Origin: Juglans regia
Taxonomy: Eukaryota; Streptophyta; Magnoliopsida; Fagales; Juglandaceae
DNA: 64,000 nucleotides
Direction of reading: 5' to 3'
Assembly: GCF_001411555.2 (NCBI RefSeq)
Contig: NC_049907.1
Coordinates: forward strand, 10,224,622 to 10,288,621
Positions 1 to 10,716 of the stretch are shown in pieces; the stretch's first letter is position 1; every line of letters starts with the position of its first letter. The notes under the pieces are model-generated. The model did no database searches and was not told the origin of the DNA. It worked only from the letters and a program-made list of their open reading frames with translations. The translations under genes were made by a program, and so were the position numbers.

Positions 1-113
1 ATCCATGCCAACTATCTTCATTACAAACAATTACCTGTGCATCAACAAATAAGTATGTATTATGTATCAATCAAGGAGTATGCCACCTTTCACTGGGTAG
101 TTAGTCTTATCCT

Positions 114-365
114 GTTTGGGATTGTAAGATCATAGTCGCCAACCTATGATCTATTATCTGTCACGTCTAACAAAATTTCGACAGCATCTCCCCATAGTTC
201 TCCAAATATGCTCGTTTGGTTGTGTGCACCAACGATTAACACGTTGTTGCACCATAATTGAAACTGCATATCCGGAGAACATGGGATGAATCTACCAAAA
301 TTATATAGTTGGACGACAAAATATATAGTTCGATAGTTTGCGAGAATGATCTTACAATCCCAAAC
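114..365. repeat. Imperfect inverted repeat with perfect 20-bp arms
   Basis: Positions 114-133 and 346-365 are exact inverted copies (20 of 20). Similarity continues inward for about 30 more bases at lower identity, giving a 252-bp foldback. A second small stem (GTTATCAATC / GATTGATAAC) follows at about 388-421. An 80-codon minus-strand reading frame (144-386) lies inside, but I recognise no domain in it. It may be a MITE or a relic of the transposon's internal region. Confidence 0.6.
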
Positions 366-539
366 TGTCCACTCTGGACAATTCAAAAGTTATCAATCAA
401 GCATTCATCCGGATTGATAACTCTCGAACGGGTCTAATGTTTATTTTGATGAACAAACAATGCAAGATATGCTAACATATGTCAAACAATAACAACATAT
501 TATTTATACTACAATACAAAGAAAAAAAACATAATTATT

Positions 540-1080
540 AGGTATTATTTAAAGATATAGTAGTATTTTAATTTAAATACTTAATTTTATTAATTTAGAT
601 TTAACTATTTGAGTATTATTAAATTCTAACTATTTGTATTTTAATTGAAAGATTTAGTATTATTTTAATTTAAATACTTAATTTTATTAATTTAGAATTA
701 ACTATTTAAGTATTATCAAATCCTAACTATTTGTATTTTAATTTAAATACTTCATTTTATTAATTTAGAATTAACTATTTAAGTATTATTAAATCCTAAC
801 TATTTGTATTTTAATTGAAAGATTTAGCATTATTTTAATTTAAATACTTAATTTTATTAATTTAGAATTAACTATTTAAGTATTATCAAATCCTAACTAT
901 TTGTATTTTAATTTAAATACTTCATTTTATTAATTTAGAATTAACTATTTAAGTATTATTAAATCCTAACTATTCGTATTTTAATTTAAATATTTAGTAG
1001 TATTTTAATTTAAATACTTAATTTTATTAATTTAGAATTAACTATTTAAGTATTATTAAATCTTAACTATTTTTATTTTT
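540..1080. repeat. AT-rich minisatellite with 170-bp higher-order period
   Basis: A 73-bp monomer starting TATTTTAATTTAAATACTT occurs at 564-636, 661-733, 734-806, 831-903, 904-976 and 1,001-1,073. A 24-bp unit precedes every second monomer at 637-660, 807-830 and 977-1,000, with a partial one at about 540-563. The repeating block is therefore 24+73+73 = 170 bp. Copies differ at only a few positions. The array lies inside the CACTA-like element. Confidence 0.9.
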
Positions 1081-1899
1081 ATTTTATATTTAGTTGAAGT
1101 ATTTTTAAACTATTTTTGAATAATCATTATTGACAACTATCCTTATATATTTGTATTCTAATTGTAAATACATTGATGTATAGTTTCCCTTCGAACGGTG
1201 CTAAACTATGTTCGAACATAACATAACCGTTCAAACAATAAGACTAAACCATTCGAACGGGTTTATTCCAGATTTCTGTCTTCTTCAACAACGAAAAACC
1301 CCATTAATCACGAACTCACAACAACACAAACAACAATATCATGAGCATACAAATTTCTAACATTGCAAAATATCATATTCAAACCAAAATGAGAATATAA
1401 AAGGCATACCTAGATTTTTGGAGATGAAAAGGCAAGGAGATTAGATTATATGCCGTGCACCCAATGCGAATGAGCTCCCCCAAAAGTAGTAATCCGAGAA
1501 CAATTGAGTGAGATGAAAACTCTTTTGTGTTTGGGGGCTAAATTGAGGAAGAATGGCTCTGGTTCGCAAAGGGGCTCTGTTTCGTAAGAGAATGAGAGTG
1601 GCGTGTAGGAGGAGAGCGAGATTGGGAGGTTCTGTCGTGTATTTGCAGAACATTTCCTGTTCGAACGGTTATTCACTAACCGTTCGAACGTGAAACTATG
1701 TATCGGCAAAAAATTCCCTCCTAAATTTTCACGTTCGAATGTATAAATAGTTTGTTCGAATGGTAATGGATGAATTCCCACTCGAACATTAACTGCTCGA
1801 ACTCTTATTATTAATGGTTCAAACAATTTGGTAAATGTTTAATAATTTTTTTTTTACACTATACATTCAAATAAAAGAACATTAATATATATAGACATA

Positions 1900-2640
1900 T
1901 TAGATGATACTATAATTTAGTAACATAGTAATATCATATTATAATATATAATCGAGCATATTATATATTATATTATAGTAAAGTATATTTGAATATATAA
2001 TATCATACTAATTAAATTATAAGTAACATATATATAGTATCAACATATTGTCTCAACTATAGTATTAGCGTAGATAGTGTCATCTAATTAGACTATAACT
2101 AAAATATATTATGTTAATATGTTAGACTATATATAACATATATATAGTATCATCTAATTAGACATAACTAAAATATAATATGTTAATATATTAGACAATA
2201 GATAACATATATATAGCATCATAGATAGTGTCATCTAATTAAACTATAACTAAAATATATTATGTTAATATATTAGACTATATATAACATATATATAGTA
2301 TCATATATAGTGTCATATAATTAGACTATTACTAAAATATATTATGTTAATATATTAGACTATATATAACATAGATATAGTAGCATATATAGTGTCATCT
2401 ATAGTACTAGCATATATAGTGTCTTCTAATTAGACCATAACTAAAATATAATATGTTTATATATTAGACTATAGATAACATATATATAGTATCACATACA
2501 ATGTCATCTAAATTAGACCATAACTAAAATATAATATGTTATATATTAGACTATAGATAACATATATATAATATCATATATAGTGTCATCTAATTAGACT
2601 ATAACTAAAACATGATATGTTAATATATTAGTATAGTATT
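1900..2640. repeat. Irregular AT-rich tandem repeat (TATATAGTGTCATCTAATTAG family)
   Basis: A phrase like 'TAGTGTCATCTAATTAGACTATAACTAAAATAT' (here described in parts: TAGTGTCATCTAATTAG, then ACTATAACTAAAATAT) recurs at about 2,075, 2,148, 2,226, 2,308, 2,421, 2,498 and 2,582. Spacing is 70-115 bp with insertions and deletions. No coding potential. It sits between two clusters of GTTCGAAC palindromes in the transposon. Confidence 0.75.
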
Positions 2641-3483
2641 TAAATGTATTGAGGTAAACCGTTCGAACGTATTTAACTGTTCAAACGGTCTTACATATAT
2701 AAGTTGTCCTGAATGGTCATTTTCTGGACGCCGCACTATTAAAAAAATGTCGTTTTCTCCAACATAACTGTCCATCTTCACCATTTAAAGCCGTCGTCGC
2801 CACCGCGAGTAGTACCTAGTCGAAGCCTCTTCCTCTAATCACCGATATGCTATTTTCCTAACCATTTTACCATTTAAATTTAGGTTTTTGATGAATTATT
2901 TGTTTAAATTAGGATAAAACAATTTATCCATAAATACTCACCGTAGATTTACTTAAATCTATTGTAGGAAGGTTTATTTAAATCTCTTTGTATTACTTTG
3001 TTGAAAAATCGATAGAATCGAAGGATTCCATGGATTTCAATGGTTGAGTCGACTCAGCGTAGTCACTGACTTCCATTCGCATACCGTTCGAACGTTGTGT
3101 AGGGCGTACGAACGGTATGAATCAAACAAGTTTATTAATTAACTGTTCGAACGTTGTTTTAAACGTTTGAACTATACAAGCAAATCAGGTTTGTGTACCG
3201 TTTGAATACTATTTTAAGCGTTCGAACGATATAATTAAATTTAGTAATATTAGTGAATCCATATTTTTATTCCATATTGTAGTTCTATTAAATCTTAACG
3301 AGAATAGATATTATATAATAATTAAATTAATGTGATATTATTTTTATAAAATTATGTTGTTCACAATGTTTCACTTTATTAAATTACTATTCGTATGTAA
3401 TTTAGTGATTAATTATTTATTATATTTTTATTGTTAATGTTATATTGATAAACTCTTTAATTGTAAATTTCAGGTTGATTAAA

Positions 3484-4716
3484 ATGTCTTCTTCTAAGGC
3501 GAGACGTAAGCGACGCAATTCAGCTGAGACTAATATCAGTCCAGGCAGGGAGATGACTGTTTCACTAGAGCGACAAGTGAAGCTTTCTGACTTCCAAAGT
3601 CTTGCTTGGGAGGGTCATTCCCTGCCATCAGTCTTTAGTGATCGTGGTTAGGGACCTATTTTAGATGAGCGGGAGGAATTATGGGAGACAATTTCCTATA
3701 TTGACATTGTTTTGAGTTCTATAGAGAGTTCGGTGGTGCTAGCTCAGATGACGGAGGAGCATACATGATCTCTGTCCGATGAGTTCCAGTTGTATTTTCA
3801 CGGGACGGACTCGCTGAGCATCTCGGTATTCCTAGGCTGCCAGATGCATATCCGAACGTGGTGCCTAGAGAGTGTGATCCTTCAGCTGAGGCGGAGATAG
3901 CTGAGGAGGAGGCACTAGTTTATACAGATGTGGTCGATACCCTTGCTGATCATGAGGTGAGGGATTTGGTTGTTGGTCCAGATGCTCCCCCGTATGATAG
4001 GACAAAGAGTATCAAGCAGGCAAATCTTCTTCTTTCTTCAATATCTTGAATTTGATAATCGCCAACAATATTGACCCTCGGCAGCACAAGACAGAGGTTG
4101 GCATTGATCGAACAAAATTTATGATACGGGTCGCTCGTGGTATTCCTATCGACCTGGTGGGGTATATATTCAATAGGATTCAATCAGAGTCTTGATACAT
4201 TTCGACAGATATACTGACATTCGGGATTCTGATCACCAAATTTCTGCTATTTTTCGGTGTCGTCCTGATGTTGCCGAGCATAAATGGGAGCCAATGGGAC
4301 CGATCAACAGCACCACCCTCTCATGCAGCACGAGACACTTGAGACTGCGTCTTCGTGGACATGTTCCTGACCTAGTTGATCCTCATAGAGATGCACTGCT
4401 GGGAGATCATGGAGTATCGGCCGATGTGACATCCAGACAGACTGAGGCATCAATACACAACGCTAGTCGTGAGGACATGGCCGAAATCGCACGTGCAACG
4501 ATCATCAGACAGACATCAACGTTGATCGATGCAATGCGTATGAAGGTCCATTCTACTATGTCTGAGTTTTGTACAGAGATTACTGGTACCATCTCTGAGT
4601 TACATACAAAGCTTGATACCATGTCTGCGACTCAGGTCACCATCAGTACTCGACTGACACAGATAGAGGAACGCTTAGCTGCAGTCAAGGAAGTGTGCAA
4701 AGAGTTGGGGTCTTAG
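3484..4716 (+). pseudogene. Broken plant-transposon ORF (Transposase_32-like, tentative)
   Basis: The reading frame starts at 3,484 with a basic, serine-rich N-terminus (MSSSKARRKRRNS), meets a stop at 3,649-3,651, and continues in other frames. A segment at about 3,730-4,045 contains the string AEHLGIPRLPDAYPNV, and one at 4,050-4,190 contains NNIDPRQHKTEVGIDRTKF. These resemble, from memory, the 'putative plant transposon protein' domain (Pfam Transposase_32). The last part (about 4,192-4,716) is an open 174-codon frame that ends in a heptad-rich, probably coiled-coil tail. At least one in-frame stop and two frameshifts are needed to connect the pieces, so it cannot make a full product. It lies inside the CACTA-like block and is probably its accessory or captured gene. 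Family assignment is moderate. Confidence 0.5.
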
Positions 4717-4924
4717 TACTTTCTATCTTTTATTTATTTATTTATTTATTGTTTTTAGAATGGACAATATTTAGTATTTTGTAAATTCAATATTTAATTA
4801 TGAATTAGTATTATTTTATATTTTCTAAACTAATTATTAATATATTATTCATATTATTTAATTGATAAATTTCTTATAATTACTAGTTAATATAAATATA
4901 ATTCTCTTAAAAAAAACATATGAT

Positions 4925-5375
4925 CACCGTTTGAACCATACAAATAATGTTCAAACAGTATTGATTTATCATTCGAATGGTGAAAATTGTACATTCGAAC
5001 GGTAGAACAATTTCCCGCTATAATAATGTTACTTAATGTGTCAAATTGCACGTTCGAACAGTACTGATTCATCATTCGAATGGTGAAATTTTATGTTCGA
5101 ACATAGAGCAGTTTCCCACTCTATTAATTTTACTGAAAGCGCTAATATGTACGTTCGAACAGTGCTGATGCATTATTCGAAAGGTGAAAATTGTACATTC
5201 AAACAGTAGAATAATTTTCCGCTATAATAATTTTACTTAACGCGCCAAAATATACGTTCGAACGGTTCAATTTAACCGTTTGAACGTTAAAACATTACAT
5301 TCAAACGGTTTTATTATTAGGGATAAAATATTTCGTCCCTAATTATACCGTTCGAACGCGTTCGAATAGTTTTGT
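4925..5375. repeat. Subterminal cluster of GTTCGAAC palindromic motifs
   Basis: About a dozen copies of (A/T)CGTTCGAACGGT or one-base variants occur in both orientations in 450 bp next to the CACTA terminus. The core CGTTCGAACG is a 10-bp palindrome. Subterminal repeats bound by the transposase accessory protein are a known feature of En/Spm elements; that these are such sites is inference. Confidence 0.65.
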
Positions 5376-6356
5376 TCTTCCTTCGTTTTTTTGGGATGAA
5401 ATTTGAAATTCATCCCTAAATCTCATTTTTTTGGACGATTTTCATTTTGTTCCAAAACAAATCGTCCCAAAAAATCTTTTTTTTTTTTTTTTTTATAGTG
5501 ATTAGTCTCATATCAGTTTAAAATTAGATTGAACTGAGATCAACTCAATTTAGTCAACATTACAAACGGGACTTTAGATGTAGATCTAGATCTAGACTTA
5601 TTACTATTAGGACTTAACATCCAAATCTCTACTTCCCTTTTCAATCTGACCGATTCAACTACACCACGTACTGGTAAAGTTGATTTTGGCAAAAAGAAAG
5701 CCTGATCACAAGAACATTAATCTATCCATTTAGGAGAGTGATCACGGGAGTGATCACGGTAGGCCGGTGTTGAATGCTTAACCAGCAACAAATTATCTCG
5801 TTTGATCATCTTTGCTTGGATTAGCTACTTAGCATCGTAATAAATTAATTATTGGCAACTTTAATTATTTTGAAAATTATTTATACATGTTAAAAAACTA
5901 TTATGAGACTTGCATAGTCTTAAGACTATATTTAACCCATTAGTTAAGACTATATTTAACCCGTTAGTTCTAACGTCCTATTACTAAGACAATGACTATC
6001 AAAGATCCCAAGTCCTCTCCATTTTATTTGAAATAAATGTATTTATTTTTAGTACAAAATCTGAGATAATTTGATTATCTCACTCGTTAACTTATGTTTT
6101 TAAAAGTACAATAATTAATTATAATATTTCATATTTCACACTAGATAAATAAAATGAAAATGTTCATATTCTTGAGGCTATAGTCCACCACAAAACAAAG
6201 TAAATTAAATTTATAATATGAAGTTATTGTAATAGTCCACCACAAGGATGACATGACATGACATAGTTGTTGTCTGATTGTGGTTAGGTTTTCCTGTTGG
6301 TTTTTTTGTTTACAATGGTTGTAACCTGAGTTTGTTTGTCCAAAAGATGAAAACTT

Positions 6357-6650
6357 AGGTCTTGTTTAAATATTGAATTGAATTTTATATAAATAATAGT
6401 GAGTTAAGATGATGGTAGAGTGAGTTTTGTGGAGCCTAACTAAGATGAGTTTAAATGTGTTTGAATGTAAGATGAGTTTAGATATATTTATGAGAAATTG
6501 AAAAAAGTTGTGAATCCCATGTATAAAGAGATGCTGAGTTAAAAAATATTGTGAATCTTACTTGTCAAGAGCTTTTGAGTTGAAATAAGTTTAATGATTT
6601 AAAAATTAAATATTTAAATATTAAATTCAGCTTAAAATTATACTGAATTG
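6357..6650 (+). mobile_element. MITE, family B (TTGAGTTGAG / AACATCCAAAC type)
   Basis: The sequence shares its interior, in opposite orientation, with the copies at 28,813-29,062 and 33,830-34,152. Shared phrases include GAGTTAAGATGATGG, GTGGAGCCTAAC and TTGAAAAAAGTTGTG. It is noncoding. The ends are decayed, so borders are approximate. Confidence 0.6.
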
Positions 6651-7204
6651 AGTTAATTCAGTTCAAATTCTAAATCGAACTTAATATTATGCAAATATAG
6701 GAAGGAAAAAAATGATAGAAGTACAATACAATGACATGTAAAGAGACCGATCGATGGAGTTATCTTTAATTACTAGGTTTGCTTCAGGAAAAAGTTATTG
6801 AGATAACGATAGATGCACAATCTTTTTTACGATATTTCTTATATTCATATTTTAAAATCAGGTTATTTATATACAGTGGTGTTATTTTTATAAATTATTT
6901 TATAAAAATATTCTCATTTAAAATATTGTTGTATAAATAATTATAAAATGAGTTGCATATCTTTGATTTTCCATGCAAATAATGGATTTTACTGCTAAAA
7001 GTACTCAGTCGGATGAAAAAAATAAAAAGAATGGAATCTAAAAATGCTGAAGAAATTTGAACTGTTCAAACTGAAACCAAGAAAGGCAATTTACTTAAAA
7101 AGTCAGTCATTGATGTTGATGGAAGTATGCTCCCGAATTAGCTTTATGCCTGACTGACTACATTGTTTTGTTTAATGGGTAATATATTTTAGAATTTTTT
7201 TAAA

Positions 7205-7382
7205 AAAAATATTTTATTCATAAAAAAATTACATAAAAATAAATTTACAAACTGACATATTTTGATATGATGTGTCAAATTATAAAATTACTTTTATTAT
7301 AAAATAGATCTAACAAATATCATAAAATTAAATTAGTTTATAAATTTATTTTTATATAATTTTTTTATATTTACAGTATTTT
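7205..7382. mobile_element. Foldback MITE
   Basis: About 48 bp at each end are near-perfect inverted copies: 7,206-7,253 against 7,335-7,382, both reading AAAAAAATTA(C/T)ATAAAAATAAATTTA. Short and noncoding. Confidence 0.7.
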
Positions 7383-8094
7383 GTTTTTAAATATATATTT
7401 TAGTACAAGTCTTTTACTTAAAAGGTGACTTGGGATGAATGTTTGGTAGGACAAACAGAAAGGTCAAAAAAAAGATAAAAGAGCCAGATTAGCTTTTTAT
7501 TTTCCCCCTATTTTTTTTGTCATGTTCTGAGCCACTCGTATCCAGATTTTCAATGTACTAGTACATATGGAAAAAATCTATTTGCTTTTAAGGCTTTTAG
7601 CTGCGCAAACCAATTAAAAGATAGATTTTCCGAATCCAATACATTATTCAGAGGCTGCTTTCAGAAAGTTTTAAAGCTTTGAAGCCTTTCTTGTGAAAGT
7701 ACAGCTTTTGAATCAGGGTTTTCAACTGGTTTTTGAAGTTTACTGGCTTTCATTATTTATATTGTGATATTAATAAACATTAATATACATATTAAATTAA
7801 TTAATTAAAGAGTGTTTATAAGAGGGAGATCAGGAAAGACCACTCTGATCCCTCTTCATTCATGGGTTCTCTTTGCTTTACTCAAAATTCTTGTTTTTTG
7901 ATAGGATTCCACATTGTTTAATACTATTTGAACTTCTAGATAGTGGAAGAAAAAAAAAATGTTTTATTCAAAAATGAATTTTAAAATCTTATTTTATAAA
8001 TTGAAGTAATTTGACCTTATATATGAATCGTAAAATCGATATGAAATATTAGGTCAAGTCACCACAAACTTGGTCAAACTTAGTTGATTAAGTG

Positions 8095-8553
8095 CGGTTT
8101 AGATAGTGAGATGATATAAAATGATTTTTAATTAAAGTTAAAAGTTCAATAAAATATTATTATAATATTATTTTTTAATTTTATTATTATTTTAAAGATT
8201 TGAAAAAGTGAAATTGTTTATTATATTTTGAATGAAAATAGAGGTTTGGATTTAGAGATGAGTTGAGATTATTTGTAAATAGTAGAATAAAAGTTGAATT
8301 ATTTATTATATTTGGTGTAAGAATTTGAGAAAGTTATTTTGAAATTTGAAAAAATTAAATTATTTATTATATTTTATGTGTGAATTTGAGAAAATTGTAA
8401 TGATGAGATGAGATGAGTTGATGTGAGTTTTGAATCTAAACCTCTCTCAAAATTGTAATGATGAAATGAGATGAGTTGAGGTAAGTTTTGAATCTAAACC
8501 TCTCTTAAAATTGTAACGATGAGATGAGATGAAATACTTTCACTATCCAAACG
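8095..8553 (+). mobile_element. MITE, family A, with a second family member nested inside
   Basis: The outer copy starts GGTTTAGATAGTGAGATG and ends CACTATCCAAACG. At 8,241 a second element begins with GAGGTTTGGATTTAGAG; it ends near 8,445 with GAATCTAAACCTC, giving inverted ends. Its right part is tandemly duplicated: 8,391-8,448 and 8,449-8,506 are 58-bp copies with a few differences, followed by a third partial copy. Noncoding. Confidence 0.75.
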
Positions 8554-8559
8554 TAAATT

Positions 8560-10700
8560 AATAATTGGGTTATTTTCAAATCAATTATTGTAATCTGAAA
8601 ATTAACCCGAATGATTCATTTATATATTTGATACATTGTTTCTTTCTCTTATTATACATAATTTTGATGGGAATAACCTCAAAATGCATTATTTAATAAT
8701 CTTTAAAGTTAATTAATTTATTCATATACCAAACCACATAAACTGTTTGAGGAGGAGTACTATTTTCGTAGATATATGTGCCGATTTGAAAACCCTGAGG
8801 GATGGCATTCGTCATGGCCTCTAGTCTTTGTCACTTTCTACATTTAATTCTCGCAACTATGTAGTTAGGGGGACCCAGAAAATGAAACGACATAATCTTA
8901 CTTACCAAAATAGAATACAAGTTTCAATACTCCTTGCATTTACTTCAGACCAACAAGAATTATAATTAGGCAAAACACTTGGTGTAGATTCGTACATTCA
9001 ATGCTAACTATAAAACCTAAAAAGAAAAACCAGCGATTATGACAATGACTAATGACTATGGTCACCACTTCAAATGTATCTCCGCCAATCTTTTGATAAA
9101 AAAATGTTGATGTGGCAGCTAACTGCTATGTCAGTACCAATTAGAAGATGGCACAACAGCATGAACAGTAAAAATTGAAAACAATTTTAAAAATTAAGAA
9201 GAAAATGTAAAACCCAAAAAAAAAAAAAACTTAGTAAGAAATTTAAAAAATCTGGATTGATAGATGAGATGAGATGAGATGAGATGATATATTTTAAATA
9301 GTAGTGAGATTTTTTGAGTTAAGATTATACGAGATGATATATTTTAAATAGTGATGAAATTTTTTGAATTAAGATGAGATTGTTTGTAAAAAAATATATG
9401 CTTGGATGGTTATATAGTTTTTTACTTTTTAGGATTTGAAAAAGATATGAGACCTGTTGTTTTATAGAGTACTCGAATTGTACATTGTTCACGTTTGTTT
9501 TACTGTTTATGTACTGTTTATGTTAGACAATTTTGACATTGGTCACACCTGTTCATGTCAATTTTTATTGTTTTCTACTTTTTATTTAATGTTTATTATG
9601 TGAATTTTTTAAAATTTAAGAGATTACATATTATGTTTGAATAGTTAAAATTACTATACGGTACAAGATGAAATGTTCATCTGCTAACCAAACCGGAGTC
9701 AGCGAAAAGAAAATTTGGTAAAAGCCATTAGAAAATTAAAAAAAAATAGAACTCAATAAACACTTAAAAAAAGCTACAAATATCATAAATTTTAAAATTT
9801 TAAAAAAAATCACAAAATAAAAATAAAAACTTCGAAAGCAGCAAAACAGTTTTTGATAAACAAACAAATTAATTTATAAAATTCTAAAACGCATAAGATT
9901 ATATATAAGTACTCATATCTTCCCTTTTGTTTCGAAAGAAGGTAAAAAAACAAAAATGGACTGGTTATTTCAACTTTCACGTCTACATCATCAGAAACCA
10001 GCTTTCTGAGCACTTGAGTGATGAACAGACATGCATTGCCCACAGAAGGGGTCAGATGTGAACCCGTGTCCAAAATCTCAACACCTACAATAATTTATAA
10101 GCGCTGGGGGAGGAAATTGATGGCTCTCACGATTATCAAAGCATGCAGCTAGCTAACTTTGCATGCATGCGCATATGCATATATGGATGTATGAAGCTGT
10201 ATGATCAACATCACAACCTACCTCGACGCCTTGTGGTAAATTTTTTAAGGAATATCTTTACACAGCGCTGAGTGCTGAGAATATTTTATAACCCTGCAGA
10301 ATTCAGCCATGCCATCACGAAGGGAGGGGACCGTTCACACAGACGTTGCAATTGCATGCCTACTTTATAAAAGCTATAATATATGAGCTATGGGGACGTA
10401 GACATACTTCGGTTTTAATTTAATTCACATTATTTACTGCTCAATCCATCCACAATAAAACAAAAGCACCTGTTTCATCAATCTCTGCCGTCTAATCCCT
10501 GTAATTGCTCTAACCTTAAAGCCTCCCATTAATCTCACTGTAAAGAGAGAGAGGATTGGGATTGTAGCTTTATACTTGATGCCGTGAAATTCAAGCCACA
10601 ATATTAATTGAATTAATATTGAAATTTGAAAGTTGCTAGATATGCCGGCCAATATCTCTCATGCTGCTTTAAGCTACACTTGAAATGAAAATGACAGCGC
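8560..10700. other. Gene-free DNA
   Basis: A degenerate family-A MITE remnant lies at about 9,253-9,410 (GATGAGATGAGATGAGATG). Around 10,143-10,185 CATGCA/GCATGC motifs are clustered, and a TATA-like TTTATAAAAG lies near 10,362. No protein-like ORF follows the latter before the gypsy remnant. I see no gene. Confidence 0.5.
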
Positions 10701-10716
10701 GTCCATTAACATAAAA

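Larger units (their letters stand above)
1..5500 (+). mobile_element. CACTA (En/Spm-type) DNA transposon, right part only
   Basis: The block ends in a T-tract followed by TATAGTG at 5,494-5,500, the reverse complement of a CACTA terminus. Just inside lie subterminal hairpins: 5,426-5,441 pairs with 5,459-5,474 (TTTTTTGGGACGATTT type, one base missing), and two further short hairpins lie at about 5,316-5,415. The motif GTTCGAACGGT and variants recur at 1,190-1,270, 1,660-1,810, 2,658-2,690, 3,080-3,230 and 4,925-5,375, like the subterminal protein-binding repeats of CACTA elements. A broken transposon ORF is present at 3,484-4,716. The left terminus is outside the window, so total length and target duplication cannot be read. 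The class call rests on the terminus and repeat layout; no CACTA transposase catalytic domain is visible here. Confidence 0.6.
5501..8090. other. Gene-free AT-rich DNA with MITE remnants
   Basis: No open frame with protein-like composition was seen on either strand. The stretch holds a family-B MITE at about 6,357-6,650 and a foldback element at about 7,205-7,382, described separately. The remainder is unassigned. Confidence 0.6.

Noticed and set aside
1446..1826. 126-codon minus-strand open frame
   Set aside because: Much of it translates the repeated GTTCGAAC motifs (phrases like YTFEREN and FTFERLV). Likely an artefact of the repeats.
540..2640. Possible CRISPR array
   Set aside because: The repeats are AT-rich with no unique spacers and the context is plant transposon DNA; these are tandem minisatellites.
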